A DNA stretch of 64,000 nucleotides, from positions 1,488,001 through 1,552,000 of the forward strand of contig NZ_CP092364.2 in the NCBI RefSeq assembly GCF_022370755.2. The letters run 5' to 3'. A program made the translations under genes and the position numbers. This stretch comes from Mycolicibacterium goodii (GTDB lineage: Bacteria; Actinomycetota; Actinomycetes; Mycobacteriales; Mycobacteriaceae). How positions within the stretch are numbered: position 1 is the first letter of the stretch; every line of letters begins with the position of its first letter. The notes under the pieces were generated by a model that was given only the letters and a program-made list of their open reading frames with translations, was not told where the DNA came from and searched no databases. Below, one piece after another: positions 46,564 through 54,807 of the stretch.

Positions 46564-46714
46564 GCGCCATTCGGTGTACCGCGGTGGACTGTCGGCGGGC
46601 GATCGGCAGATGGTGTTCGCCGCGATGGTGCCGGTCCTCTCGTTCACTGCCGTGCTCGTCGCCGCCCGGATGAAGTGGTCACGTGGGCATCGAGCGGCAG
46701 GGGCTTCGCGATGA
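46556..46714 (+). CDS. Small single-pass membrane protein
   Basis: 52 residues from ATG 46556. The only hydrophobic stretch is [20 protein letters not shown], followed by a basic tail KWSRGHR, giving an N-out or N-in single span. It overlaps the MsrA-like end (8 nt) and its TGA overlaps the transaldolase ATG. No family recognised; the tight coupling on both sides supports a real gene. Confidence 0.6.
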   Translation: MDERHSVYRGGLSAGDRQMVFAAMVPVLSFTAVLVAARMKWSRGHRAAGASR

Positions 46715-47823
46715 CGCAGAACCGCGTTCTGAGCGCGCTGTCGGCGGCCGGGGTATCGGTCTGGCTGGACGATCTGTCCCGCGATCTTTTGATGTCGGGC
46801 GGTCTGCAGCGGCTGATCGACTCCAGGAGCGTCGTCGGGGTCACCACCAATCCGTCGATCTTCCAGAAGGCGATTCTGCACAGCGACGCGTACTCTCAGC
46901 AGCTCGCCCGATTGACCGAGGCCGGTGTCGACGCCGACTCGGCCATCCGGACGGTCATCACCGACGACGTGCGGACCGCGTGTGACGTGCTGCGTCCGCA
47001 CTGGGAGGCCTCAAATGGCGCGGACGGCCGCGTTTCGGTTGAGGTGGACCCGCGGTTGGCCCACGACGCCGAGGCGACAGTACAGCAGGCCGCAGAGCTG
47101 TGGAGCATCGTCGACCGACCGAACCTGTTCATCAAGATTCCCGCCACTACGGCGGGAATGCCGGCGATCACCGCGGCAGTGGCCGAAGGTATCTCGGTCA
47201 ACGTGACCCTGATCTTCTCGGTCGAGCGCCACGGGCAGGTGATGGATGCCTATCTGTCCGGACTGGAGGCCGCACACCGTGCGGGACGAAATCTGACCGA
47301 AATTCATTCGGTGGCATCACTGTTCGTCTCCCGTGTCGATGCCGAGATCGACCGACGTCTGATGGCGATCGGTACCGATGCCGCCATGGCGCTACACGGA
47401 ACGGCAGCGATCGCCAACGCCCGGCTGGCCTATGCGGCCTATCAAGAGGTGTTCGAGGCCGGATCCCGTTATGCGGCGCTACGCAATATCGGTGGCAACG
47501 CGCAACGGCCGCTGTGGGCATCCACGGCTGTGAAGAATCCGGCCTATCCAGACACCATGTACGTCACCGAACTTGTCGCCCCGAACACCGTGAGCACGAT
47601 CCCCAACCGAACCCTGGAGGCGGTCGCGGACCACGGCGTCATCTCCGGTGACTCGATCGCCGGCACGGCCGCCCATTCCCGACAGGTTCTCGAGGACGTC
47701 GGCGCGGTCGGTGTCGACCTTGCCGATGTCTTCGCCGTCCTGGAGCACGATGGGGTGGCCAGTTTCGCCGACTCCTGGCGGCGCCTACTGGATGCCTATG
47801 ACGCATCGACGGCTCCGACATGA
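46711..47823 (+). CDS. tal: Transaldolase
   Basis: 370 residues from ATG 46711. Class-I aldolase barrel with [14 protein letters not shown], the Schiff-base lysine in [23 protein letters not shown] and the [17 protein letters not shown], in parts, of the TalB-type mycobacterial enzyme. It links the pentose phosphate pathway and glycolysis, and its induction would support NADPH supply. It is the last gene of the plus-strand element-driven operon, consistent with reductive stress defence. It is likely an extra copy beside the housekeeping tkt-tal locus. Confidence 0.92.
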   Translation: MTQNRVLSALSAAGVSVWLDDLSRDLLMSGGLQRLIDSRSVVGVTTNPSIFQKAILHSDAYSQQLARLTEAGVDADSAIRTVITDDVRTACDVLRPHWEASNGADGRVSVEVDPRLAHDAEATVQQAAELWSIVDRPNLFIKIPATTAGMPAITAAVAEGISVNVTLIFSVERHGQVMDAYLSGLEAAHRAGRNLTEIHSVASLFVSRVDAEIDRRLMAIGTDAAMALHGTAAIANARLAYAAYQEVFEAGSRYAALRNIGGNAQRPLWASTAVKNPAYPDTMYVTELVAPNTVSTIPNRTLEAVADHGVISGDSIAGTAAHSRQVLEDVGAVGVDLADVFAVLEHDGVASFADSWRRLLDAYDASTAPT

Positions 47824-47940
47824 AGCTGAGTTCACACGTTCTCGTTCACCGGCTGGATGCTCATCGCCGCGGGGCAGTGGTTCGGTGGCCGGCACTCGGC
47901 TCAGCGATCAGACCGATGTGCTGAGGACCTGCTGGGGATC

Positions 47941-47998
47941 TCACCCGGGTGAGAACCTCAGCAGGGTGACGACAGGTCACCTGGTACCGGCAGATAGT
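47941..47998 (+). promoter_or_regulatory. Composite promoter element, copy 7 (DUF417-holin-like-UsfY unit)
   Basis: Perfect TCACCCGGGTGA (47941-47952), 15 nt gap, GGGTGACGACAGGTCACCT (47964-47982) with ACGACA as -35-like core, and GATAGT at 47993-47998 as -10-like hexamer. Predicted +1 is near 48005, about 62 nt before ATG 48067. Nothing else was seen in the 243 nt between transaldolase and this unit. Confidence 0.8.
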
Positions 47999-48066
47999 GA
48001 TAGCCGTCCGCGTCGTGCGGTGTTGTGCCGACTGCAACGGCGTCATGAGAGACGAACGGAGAGACG

Positions 48067-48573
48067 ATGTCACAGGATCAGGTGTCAGCTGTGGGTGTCG
48101 AGGCGGCGCGAGGTTCGAGAACCACCGCTGTCGTGGCGCTCGTCGCCCGCTATGCCTTGGTGATCGTACTGACGTGGTTCGGCCTCATGAAGTTCACTTA
48201 TTATGAGTCGCACGGGATTTCACCTTTGGTGGCGAACAGTCCATTCATGAGTTGGATCTATGACCTCATCTCCATCAGGTCGTTCGGACGACTTCTGGGT
48301 CTGGTCGAACTGATCACGGCTGCACTGATCGCGCTCAAACCGTGGTTTCCGAAGGCATCCATCCTGGGTGGCGTGATCGCCTCGCTGTTCTTCCTGACCA
48401 CCCTCAGCTTCATGGTCACCACACCTGACGTGGGCGAGGCATCTGCCGGTGGCTTTCCAGTGCTGTCTGCCAACGGGCAGTTCCTGATGAAAGACATCGC
48501 CCTGTTCGGTCTGTCGGTATGGCTGCTCGCGGACGCGATCGACTCGGCCCGGACTCGGCACACGCCGGAATGA
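48067..48573 (+). CDS. DUF417 (YkgB/RclC-like) membrane protein
   Basis: 168 residues with four transmembrane segments. Family signatures: LTWFGLMKFTYYESHGISPLV, in parts, NSPFMSWIYDL, FFLTTLSFMVTTPD, and LSANGQFLMKDIALFGLSVW, in parts. The family includes RclC (YkgB) of the E. coli reactive-chlorine operon rclABC. In this island the RclA-like flavoprotein (42114-43586) is under the same promoter element, supporting a shared response. Its stop overlaps the next start. Confidence 0.85.
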   Translation: MSQDQVSAVGVEAARGSRTTAVVALVARYALVIVLTWFGLMKFTYYESHGISPLVANSPFMSWIYDLISIRSFGRLLGLVELITAALIALKPWFPKASILGGVIASLFFLTTLSFMVTTPDVGEASAGGFPVLSANGQFLMKDIALFGLSVWLLADAIDSARTRHTPE

Positions 48574-48989
48574 TGCCCGGCAGGCGGCAATCGATGTCCA
48601 TCCGTACCGTTGCTCCGCTCATGGTGCGCGCCGTTCTCCTCCTGGCCTCGTGGGCGATCGGACTGCTCGCCGCGGCCAGGGTCGTCCCCGGAGTCACATT
48701 GTCGCCACGGGGCTTCATCGTCGCTGTGGTGGTGTTCGAGGTGACGCAGGCGATCCTGTCCTGGCCGATCTTGCGGTTGCCGCGCCGGTACGCGACCTTG
48801 CTGCTGGGCGGCACAGGGTTGGCGTCGACCGTCGTCGCGTTGATCCTCGCGTCCGTATTGACGAATGGACTCACGATTGGCGGTGTGGCCCAGTGGGCGG
48901 CGACGACGCTCGTGGTGTGGCTCGTGACGACGATTGGCGCGATCACGTTGCCAGAGTTGCTTGTCCGAGACGCGGACTGCCCGGTCTGA
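48570..48989 (+). CDS. Four-helix membrane protein, phage-holin-4-like
   Basis: 139 residues from ATG 48570 (ATG 48573 and 48594 are alternatives). Four hydrophobic segments (VLLLASWAIGLLAAARVV, FIVAVVVFEVTQAILSW, LLLGGTGLASTVVALILASV, and AATTLVVWLVTTIGAITL), with the topology of the small actinobacterial holin-4 family. Role unknown. Coupled to the DUF417 gene by ATGA overlap. Confidence 0.65.
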   Translation: MMPGRRQSMSIRTVAPLMVRAVLLLASWAIGLLAAARVVPGVTLSPRGFIVAVVVFEVTQAILSWPILRLPRRYATLLLGGTGLASTVVALILASVLTNGLTIGGVAQWAATTLVVWLVTTIGAITLPELLVRDADCPV

Positions 48990-49048
48990 CGAGTACACAA
49001 ACCGCGGAGCCTGAGCGTGCTGCTCGGTGGACGAAGGAGAAAGGCGCG

Positions 49049-49354
49049 ATGGGGGACACCAACGACGATCCGACCGATCACTCCAGGACGGCGCAGCCAC
49101 ATGCCGGTATCGCGGTGAAGGACAACTTCTACTGGCCTGGGTTGATTCTGCTGGCGGTTGCGACCTTGGGGTTGATCGGCACTGCGGTGGCTGCCGGATA
49201 CCGGCGTTCCGAATGGTTGCCCGCCACGGTGGTCATCGCGGTGCTCGGCGCGGTCGCGGGCGCGTTGTGGCTGGTCCTGGAGAATCGCCGCGTGGCCTGT
49301 ATCGAGGCCCAGTGGGACGCTGCGCACCCCGGCGAGCGGGTACGTAGCCGCTGA
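49049..49354 (+). CDS. UsfY-like small membrane protein
   Basis: 101 residues from ATG 49049 (RBS AAGGAGAAAGG). The MGDTNDDPTDHSRTAQPHAG start and FYWPGLILLAVATLGLIG match my memory of mycobacterial UsfY, named from its position upstream of sigF. Two transmembrane helices and a polar C-terminus ending near ENRRVACIEAQWDAAHP. Function unknown; the family is linked to SigF-dependent stress. Last gene of the element-driven unit at 47941. Confidence 0.75.
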   Translation: MGDTNDDPTDHSRTAQPHAGIAVKDNFYWPGLILLAVATLGLIGTAVAAGYRRSEWLPATVVIAVLGAVAGALWLVLENRRVACIEAQWDAAHPGERVRSR

Positions 49355-49377
49355 AACCGGTAGGCGCGGAGGGGGAA

Positions 49378-49435
49378 TCACCCGGGTGGTGCGACCGCCT
49401 GGACGATGACAACTCACCCTGGCGGTACCCAGGAT
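49378..49435 (+). promoter_or_regulatory. Composite promoter element, copy 8 (ECF sigma gene 2)
   Basis: TCACCCGGGTGG (49378-49389), 15 nt gap, GGACGATGACAACTCACCC (49401-49419) with ATGACA as -35-like core, and CAGGAT at 49430-49435 as -10-like hexamer. The ATG at 49442 starts six bases after the hexamer, as in the copy at 7550, so the transcript should be leaderless. Confidence 0.82.
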
Positions 49436-49441
49436 TTGCTC

Positions 49442-50038
49442 ATGGCGACAGTTGACTCCACAGCAGCCGGTGAGCCATCGCCGGCCTTCCGTGATCCCGA
49501 CTTGAGTGTGCGTTTCGCCAACGGTGTGGTTCCGCTGCTGAACCAACTTCACAAGCGCGCCCGCCGAATGACCCGGAATGCCGTGGACGCCGAAGATCTG
49601 GTGCAGGAAACGATACTGAGGGCCTACTCCGGCTATTGCACGTTCACCGAGGGGACCAACCTTCGCGCGTGGCTGTTCCACATCATGACCAACACGTACA
49701 TCAACGGTCTGCGTCGTGGGAGCCGGCGGCCGAGTGAGTATCTGTGTGACCACATCACCGACCAGCAGCTCGCCCGCCGCGGCGAGAACGTCCCGGCCGG
49801 GTCGCGGTCGGCCGAACTCGATGCGCTGGACGCGTTGCCTGATATCGAACTGGCCGATGCGTTGGCCACGTTGCCACCGCAGTTCCGGCTGGCAATCTAC
49901 TATCGCGATGTCGTCGGGCTCTCGTACCGAGAAATCGCCGAGGTGATGGCATGTTGCGAAGGCACCGTCATGTCGCGCCTGTATCGCGGTCGCCGACGTC
50001 TGCGCATCCTGCTTGCCGACACGCCCGAGCGGGCATAG
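49442..50038 (+). CDS. ECF sigma factor, SigH-like (sigma gene 2)
   Basis: 198 residues from ATG 49442. An in-frame ATG at 49406 lies inside the promoter element. Region 2 is seen as [20 protein letters not shown] with RAWLFHIMTNTYING. Region 4 is LPPQFRLAIYYRDVVGLSYREIAEVMACCEGT, in parts, with the same vicinal Cys pair as sigma gene 1. Most residues match sigma gene 1. No anti-sigma gene follows. It may amplify the response of the island or transmit it to other genes. Confidence 0.9.
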   Translation: MATVDSTAAGEPSPAFRDPDLSVRFANGVVPLLNQLHKRARRMTRNAVDAEDLVQETILRAYSGYCTFTEGTNLRAWLFHIMTNTYINGLRRGSRRPSEYLCDHITDQQLARRGENVPAGSRSAELDALDALPDIELADALATLPPQFRLAIYYRDVVGLSYREIAEVMACCEGTVMSRLYRGRRRLRILLADTPERA

Positions 50039-50282
50039 CGGCGACAACCTATCAACACAACTCAGCCGGGCGGGCGAGTGTGACTGTTGTCGCCGGAACA
50101 ACTGTGGTTGAACGCTGTGTGAACACCCATGAAAAATCACCGTAGGAGATCAATCTTGGCCGCTTCCTGGTGCCAGCAGCTTGTATAGTCAGGTCTGCCG
50201 AAAGACGTAACCGGTCAACGTGCGGGCAGACCGTCGAGGCCTGTGAAACGTTGGCGCACAACGTGAACCTGGAAGGAAACCC

Positions 50283-50984
50283 ATGGGCAGCACGACACCA
50301 CGGCCTGAACTCGTCGTCCTCGACATCGCGGGCACGACGATCGACGAGGGGTCCGCGGTGTACCGCGTCCTCGAACAGACGGTCGTCGCGCATGGTGGTT
50401 CGCCGACCGAGGCTGACATCGCAAAATGGCATGGCGCGGCCAAGCACGAGGCGTTGCGCGCACTGTTGGCCGTCGATGACGACACGGCGCTCGAGGCGAT
50501 CGTCGACGACTTCCGCGCTCGGTTGAGGGCCGCGTACGCCGAGCATCCGCCGGTGCCGCTGCCGGGAGTTCCCGAAGCCTTACACGATCTGCGGGCGGCG
50601 GGGATCCGGGTCGCACTCAACACCGGCTTCGACCGCGACATCGTCGATGCGCTGCTGTCGTCGTTGGGCTGGGGCGACGATTCCGTGGTGGACACCGTCG
50701 TGTGCGGCAGTGACGTGGCGGCCGGCCGGCCGGCGCCGTACATGATCTACCACGCGATGGAGCGCCTGGGTGTGCAGGACATCTCACGCGTTCTGGTGGC
50801 CGGGGACACCCCGCGTGATCTGCAGGCCGGCACGAACGCCGGCGCCGGTTTCGTGATCGGGGTGCTCTCCGGTGCGGGCGACGAGGTCGAGTTGGGCGCC
50901 CACCCGCACACTCACCTGCTGCGGTCGGTGGCCGAACTGCCCGCGCTGTTCGGCGTCACGCGCGCTGCGGCGACGGTGTCATGA
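50283..50984 (+). CDS. PhnX-like (phosphonatase-type) HAD hydrolase
   Basis: 233 residues from ATG 50283 (AAGGAAA upstream). HAD motif I is VVLDIAGTTIDE (DxA; Asp nucleophile), motif II is ALNTGFDRDIV, and motif III/IV is VLVAGDTPRDLQAG. The C1 cap helical insert KWHGAAKHEAL resembles phosphonoacetaldehyde hydrolase, whose Schiff-base Lys would be in this cap; K is present but its identity is unproven. The next gene is a phosphonate-associated alcohol dehydrogenase. The 244-nt gap upstream contains TTGTATAGT near 50181, a possible -10. Confidence 0.82.
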   Translation: MGSTTPRPELVVLDIAGTTIDEGSAVYRVLEQTVVAHGGSPTEADIAKWHGAAKHEALRALLAVDDDTALEAIVDDFRARLRAAYAEHPPVPLPGVPEALHDLRAAGIRVALNTGFDRDIVDALLSSLGWGDDSVVDTVVCGSDVAAGRPAPYMIYHAMERLGVQDISRVLVAGDTPRDLQAGTNAGAGFVIGVLSGAGDEVELGAHPHTHLLRSVAELPALFGVTRAAATVS

Positions 50985-52063
50985 CGAGCGGGCTCGACCA
51001 AGACTCAACCACGTGCCACGCCATCACCCGTACGCGCGCCGCGATCTGGCGTGGCGGCGACGACGTGGTGGTCGAATCGTTACCGGTGCCCCCGCTGCAG
51101 ACCGGCGAGGTGCTCGTGCGGGTGCGCCTGGCCACCGTCTGCGGCAGTGACCGCCACACCGTGACCGGACGACGCCCTCAACCCTGCCCGTCGATCCTCG
51201 GACACGAGACCGTGGGGGAGGTCGTGGCGCTCGGCGGCGGCGAGATACGAGCGGTGGACGGGCGGGCGGTCGAAGTCGGGCAGCGCGTCATCTGGTCGGT
51301 GACACTGCCGTGCGGCGCGTGTGACCGGTGCGGAGCGGGCGTGACCGCGAAATGCCGGACGGTCCGCAAGGCCGGGCACGAATCGTTGTACTCCGCATGG
51401 CCGTTGTCGGGCGGCTACGCCGAGCGTGTCGTGCTGCCGCACGGCATGCCGGTGGCCGTCGTCGCCGACGACATCGCCGATGCCGTGGCCGCGCCCGCGG
51501 CCTGTGCGACTGCGACCGTGATGGCCGTGATCGAACGTGCCATGCCGGTCGCGGGCCGACGCGTCGTGGTGATCGGGGCAGGCATGCTCGGGCTCACCGC
51601 CCTCGCGGCGGCGACCGACCTCGGCGCCGCGATGGTCACCGCAGTCGATCCGTCAGACGAACGACGCGAAATCGCAAAGCATTTCGGGGCCGGTGCGACC
51701 GTATCGTCGGCGTCGGAGATCAAGGGGTGCGACGTCGTGCTGGAGTTTTCCGGCAAGGCCGCAGCGCTTCAGGCCGGCCTGCGCACCCTCGACGTCTGCG
51801 GTGTCGCGGTGTTCGCCGGCTCGGTGGCCCCCGACGGCGACATCGCGGTCGACCCCGAGGCCGTCGTCCGTCGTCATCTGACGCTGGTCGGCGTCCACAA
51901 CTACGAGCCGCGGCACCTCGCCCAGGCGCTGAACTTCCTGCGGCGTACCAAAAGTCGGTATCCGTGGACCGATCTGGTAGCGGATCCCGTTCCGCTCGAC
52001 CGGGTCGCCGACCTGTTGCTCGACGCGTCCGGCCCGAAGCCGCGATACGCCATCGCGCCGTGA
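50981..52063 (+). CDS. Zinc alcohol dehydrogenase, putative phosphonate-catabolism type
   Basis: 360 residues; ATG 50981 overlaps the HAD stop. Catalytic zinc Cys in TVCGSDRHTV with GHETVGEVV, structural zinc cluster CGACDRCGAGVTAKC, nucleotide loop VVIGAGMLGLTALAAA. This combination next to a PhnX-like HAD protein corresponds to the TIGR03366/TIGR03351 pair annotated as phosphonate-catabolism associated. The usual phosphonate ABC transporter and phn genes are not visible in this window. Confidence 0.82.
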   Translation: MTSGLDQDSTTCHAITRTRAAIWRGGDDVVVESLPVPPLQTGEVLVRVRLATVCGSDRHTVTGRRPQPCPSILGHETVGEVVALGGGEIRAVDGRAVEVGQRVIWSVTLPCGACDRCGAGVTAKCRTVRKAGHESLYSAWPLSGGYAERVVLPHGMPVAVVADDIADAVAAPAACATATVMAVIERAMPVAGRRVVVIGAGMLGLTALAAATDLGAAMVTAVDPSDERREIAKHFGAGATVSSASEIKGCDVVLEFSGKAAALQAGLRTLDVCGVAVFAGSVAPDGDIAVDPEAVVRRHLTLVGVHNYEPRHLAQALNFLRRTKSRYPWTDLVADPVPLDRVADLLLDASGPKPRYAIAP

Positions 52064-52070
52064 CGCGGCG

Positions 52071-52442
52071 CTAGTTGAGATCCGCGAGAGCCTTGCGTGC
52101 GGCCTCGAGTTCGGCTTCGAGCGCGGCGACCCTGGCGGCCGTCTGCGCACGCGCCTCGGCGATCACCGCGTCGAGCGGGGTGGAGATGTCGTCGTGCAGT
52201 TCCTTGGCCGCGCGGGACACCGCGGCGGCCGTGACGGTGAGGTTGCGCGCGAGGAATGCGCTGCCGTGCTTGAGTTCCGCGCGCCACTCGCCGTCCGCCG
52301 TGCCGGTGACGGTCAAGGTGAGCTCCACGGTCTTCGACCGCTTGCCTGCGGACTTCCTTGGGGCCTTGGCGGGCGCGCTCTCCTCCGCGGCGCTCTCCAC
52401 GTACGGGGCGGCGACGGTGTCGGGCGAAGCGTCTACAGTCAT
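52071..52442 (-). CDS. Hypothetical protein with coiled-coil C-terminus
   Basis: 123 residues from ATG 52442 (ATG 52451 possible). N-terminal Ala/Pro/Lys-rich disordered part (APAKAPRKSAGKRSK). A beta-like middle (VELTLTVTGTADGEWRAELKH, in part) follows, then a charged helix RVAALEAELEAARKALADL with heptad spacing. Codon use looks genuine. Function unknown, possibly DNA- or membrane-associated through its basic N-terminus. Confidence 0.7.
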   Translation of the reverse strand: MTVDASPDTVAAPYVESAAEESAPAKAPRKSAGKRSKTVELTLTVTGTADGEWRAELKHGSAFLARNLTVTAAAVSRAAKELHDDISTPLDAVIAEARAQTAARVAALEAELEAARKALADLN

Positions 52443-52476
52443 GCGCCCCATTAGAACACACGTTCGACCTTCTGCG

Positions 52477-53433
52477 TCATTGTGCCGCGTAGCGTTCGCG
52501 GATCTGCACCGCCGTGTCCAGCATCTGCGACGTGCTGCTGAACCAATCCTGCAGATTCAGATCGACGATGAGTTCGTCCGCCCCGGCCTCGGCGGCCGTG
52601 TGCACATCCTCGATGATCTGATCGAATGTTCCGACGAAGGCCGGTCGATCCGGGCCCTCCGGGTGGTCGGTGAAGGTGACATTGCCGACGACGATCATTT
52701 CCATCGAGCTCGCGTCCCGGCCGTTTTCCTCGGCCACTTCCCGGATGCGGTCCCAGTTGCTGCGCAGTCGCGCCGCTCCGGCAGGTCCCGTTGTCGTGAG
52801 CACCGGTAGCCAGCCGTCCGCTCGGGTGGCGATCCGCCTGACGGCCGCGGGGCTGGTGCTGCGGCCCAGATTGCTGCCGCCGCCGGCGAGCAGGACCGGG
52901 ATCTTCGAGACCGGCTTGGGGAGGACCGCGGCGTCCTCGATCACCACTCGGGGGCTCCGAAACGTCACCGGGTCGCGCCCCCATACGGCTTGGAGAACAT
53001 CGAGTGTCTCGTCGAGAAAGCGACCGCGATGGGCGCGGGTGGCGCCGGTGGCTCGCAGTTCGTCGGTCGACCAGCCCGCACCCAATCCGGCGACCATGCG
53101 GCCGCCGCTGATCTGGTCGATCGTCGCGAGCGCCTTCGCGAGCTGGACAGGTGTGTGGAGTGCGGCGACCAGGACCGACGTGCCCAGGCGGACCTTGTCG
53201 GTCACGACCGCCGCGGCCGTGAGGATGGCCAGGGGATCGGCGGCCTGCCGCGAGTGCTCCGGCCATGGCACGTCGGTTCCCGCATACGGTTCGACGGGAT
53301 CGCGTGGGAACAGCAAGCGTTCATACGTCCACACGCCGGCGTACCCCGCCGCCTCGGCCGTCCTGGCCGCCTCGACCACGTCACGGCGCAGGTCGACGTT
53401 CAAACGCTGGGGCAGGCGTAATCCGAGTCGCAT
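52477..53433 (-). CDS. LLM-class F420-dependent oxidoreductase
   Basis: 318 residues from ATG 53433 (RBS GGAGG). Luciferase-like TIM barrel: RLGLRLPQRLNVDLRRDVVE at the N-terminus, VWTYERLLFPRDP, LGTSVLVAALHTPVQLAKAL, in two parts, and GRMVAGLGAGWSTDEL. The arrangement fits mycobacterial F420 enzymes (TIGR03619-type); FMN cannot be excluded. Substrate unknown. Divergent from the MerR gene with a palindromic operator between them. Confidence 0.85.
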   Translation of the reverse strand: MRLGLRLPQRLNVDLRRDVVEAARTAEAAGYAGVWTYERLLFPRDPVEPYAGTDVPWPEHSRQAADPLAILTAAAVVTDKVRLGTSVLVAALHTPVQLAKALATIDQISGGRMVAGLGAGWSTDELRATGATRAHRGRFLDETLDVLQAVWGRDPVTFRSPRVVIEDAAVLPKPVSKIPVLLAGGGSNLGRSTSPAAVRRIATRADGWLPVLTTTGPAGAARLRSNWDRIREVAEENGRDASSMEMIVVGNVTFTDHPEGPDRPAFVGTFDQIIEDVHTAAEAGADELIVDLNLQDWFSSTSQMLDTAVQIRERYAAQ

Positions 53434-53480
53434 CGTGGGCCTCCAATCCCGTTGCCTGATGGCAAGTCCTGCAACGAGTG

Positions 53481-53511
53481 TTGAACGCTCACACTTGTGT
53501 GAAGGTCAAAT
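53481..53511. promoter_or_regulatory. MerR-type divergent operator/promoter
   Basis: TTGAAC (53481-53486) is followed by the near-perfect palindrome TCACACTTGTGTGA (53489-53502), with AT-richer CAAATG a few bases beyond. The reverse complement also reads TTGACC then the same dyad. A dyad sitting in a long -35/-10 spacer is the hallmark of MerR-controlled promoters, here between the LLM oxidoreductase and the merR-type gene. Confidence 0.6.
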
Positions 53512-53525
53512 GTAAGCTCGGACAC

Positions 53526-53921
53526 ATGCGAATCGGCGAGCTCGCCGCCCGCGCCGGTGTCTCGCGTCGGCAGTTGCGCTACTACGAAGAGCAGGGTCTG
53601 CTCATGCCGAGCCGCGCCGCCAACGGGTATCGCGAGTACGGCGAGGCGCACGTCGACGTCGTCTTGCAGATCGCGGGTCTGCTCGACGCCGGACTTCCCA
53701 CCCGCATCATCGAGCAACTCCTGCCGTGCCTGGACCAGCCGCAGACCTTCTACGTCCAGAACGTGACCCCGGAGATGGTCGCCACGCTGCAGCGCGAGCA
53801 GGCCCGGCTCACCGAACGCATCGAGTTCCTGACCCGCAACCGGGACGCCATCGCCGCCTACCTCGACAAGGTGCTGAGCGTGCGGTCAGCGAACCTGGCG
53901 CGGGATCGGCATACGCCCTGA
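53526..53921 (+). CDS. MerR family transcriptional regulator
   Basis: 131 residues from ATG 53526. Winged-helix start MRIGELAARAGVSRRQLRYY, then EEQGLLMPSRAANGYREYGE, the standard MerR DNA-binding domain. A C-terminal coiled-coil dimerisation helix follows (ATLQREQARLTERIEFL). Only one Cys (PCLDQ) in the effector part, so it is unlikely to be a metal sensor of the multi-Cys type. Probably controls itself and the divergent LLM oxidoreductase. Confidence 0.88.
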   Translation: MRIGELAARAGVSRRQLRYYEEQGLLMPSRAANGYREYGEAHVDVVLQIAGLLDAGLPTRIIEQLLPCLDQPQTFYVQNVTPEMVATLQREQARLTERIEFLTRNRDAIAAYLDKVLSVRSANLARDRHTP

Positions 53922-54026
53922 ACTGCCCGATTTCAGAATCACGGTGAGTTTATGTCTCCTACCGTCGCGATCTTGATGCGACCATGGCCGGCATCGTGCC
54001 GGTGAAGGTCGAGGAAAGGTCTGACT

Positions 54027-54782
54027 GTGACAAGCACTGTGGAGCGCGCCAACCGGATCACGCCGTTGGAACCGGTCGAGCTCGACCCGAAAGCCCTCGG
54101 CTTTCCGCCAAGCAACGTCGCGTCGATCCCGCCGCCGGCCCCACACTGGGAGGAGCTCGACTTCCGCGAGATCCTCTCGCGCCCAGCGGCATTCCTGTCG
54201 ATCAGCCAATCGAACTCGCTGTACAAGCCGGGAGGTGTGCAGTACGCCGAAGGCCACGCCTTCCGCGGCAGCCTGGAGGCCACCGTCAAGGCCGTCAAGG
54301 CCGCCCGCAACGCGGAGAACTTCACGTCGTTCAACTGGATCGGCTTCTCGGTGTTCCGGGACGACTACCCGAAAACCGATTTCGACCGCGTGCAGTACAA
54401 CGCCTGGACCGGACACATCGACGCGACGCCAGAGCAGATCGCCTGGGACAACGAGCTTGTCGGCGAGCTTCGGGAACTTGTGCAGCCGGGCGACAACGAG
54501 TTGTTCGAGAAGGCGTTGCAGACGGCGTTCGTCGGGACCGATCTGCCGGGCACCTTGTTCCGTCAGAAGATCGAGGTCGTGGTGCTCACGGGCATCCACC
54601 TCGACTGGTGCATCGAGGGCAACGCCCGCGCGGCCCGTGACCACGGCCTGCTGCCGATCGTCATCGGCGACGCCACCGGTGCGGTTCACCCCGACCACGA
54701 ACGGGCGGCGTTCGAGCGGATCAACAACTTCTTCGCACCGGTGATCACCTCGGATCAGTTCGTGGAGTGGCTCAGCAGCTGA
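54027..54782 (+). CDS. Isochorismatase-like cysteine hydrolase (Asp of triad replaced)
   Basis: 251 residues from GTG 54027 (RBS AGGAAAGG). C-terminal half has the family pattern: Lys in LFEKALQTAFVGTDL, Cys in TGIHLDWCIEGNARAA and late IVIGDATGA. The usual N-terminal LLVIDMQN reads FLSISQSN, so the catalytic Asp is Ser. The first 40 residues are an extra Pro-rich segment. Either a pseudoenzyme or a different chemistry. It lies between the MerR gene and the sulfur-type operon, both on other orientation or unit. Confidence 0.78.
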   Translation: MTSTVERANRITPLEPVELDPKALGFPPSNVASIPPPAPHWEELDFREILSRPAAFLSISQSNSLYKPGGVQYAEGHAFRGSLEATVKAVKAARNAENFTSFNWIGFSVFRDDYPKTDFDRVQYNAWTGHIDATPEQIAWDNELVGELRELVQPGDNELFEKALQTAFVGTDLPGTLFRQKIEVVVLTGIHLDWCIEGNARAARDHGLLPIVIGDATGAVHPDHERAAFERINNFFAPVITSDQFVEWLSS

Positions 54783-54807
54783 TCGAGGAGGGTGCCGCTG
54801 CCATCGA

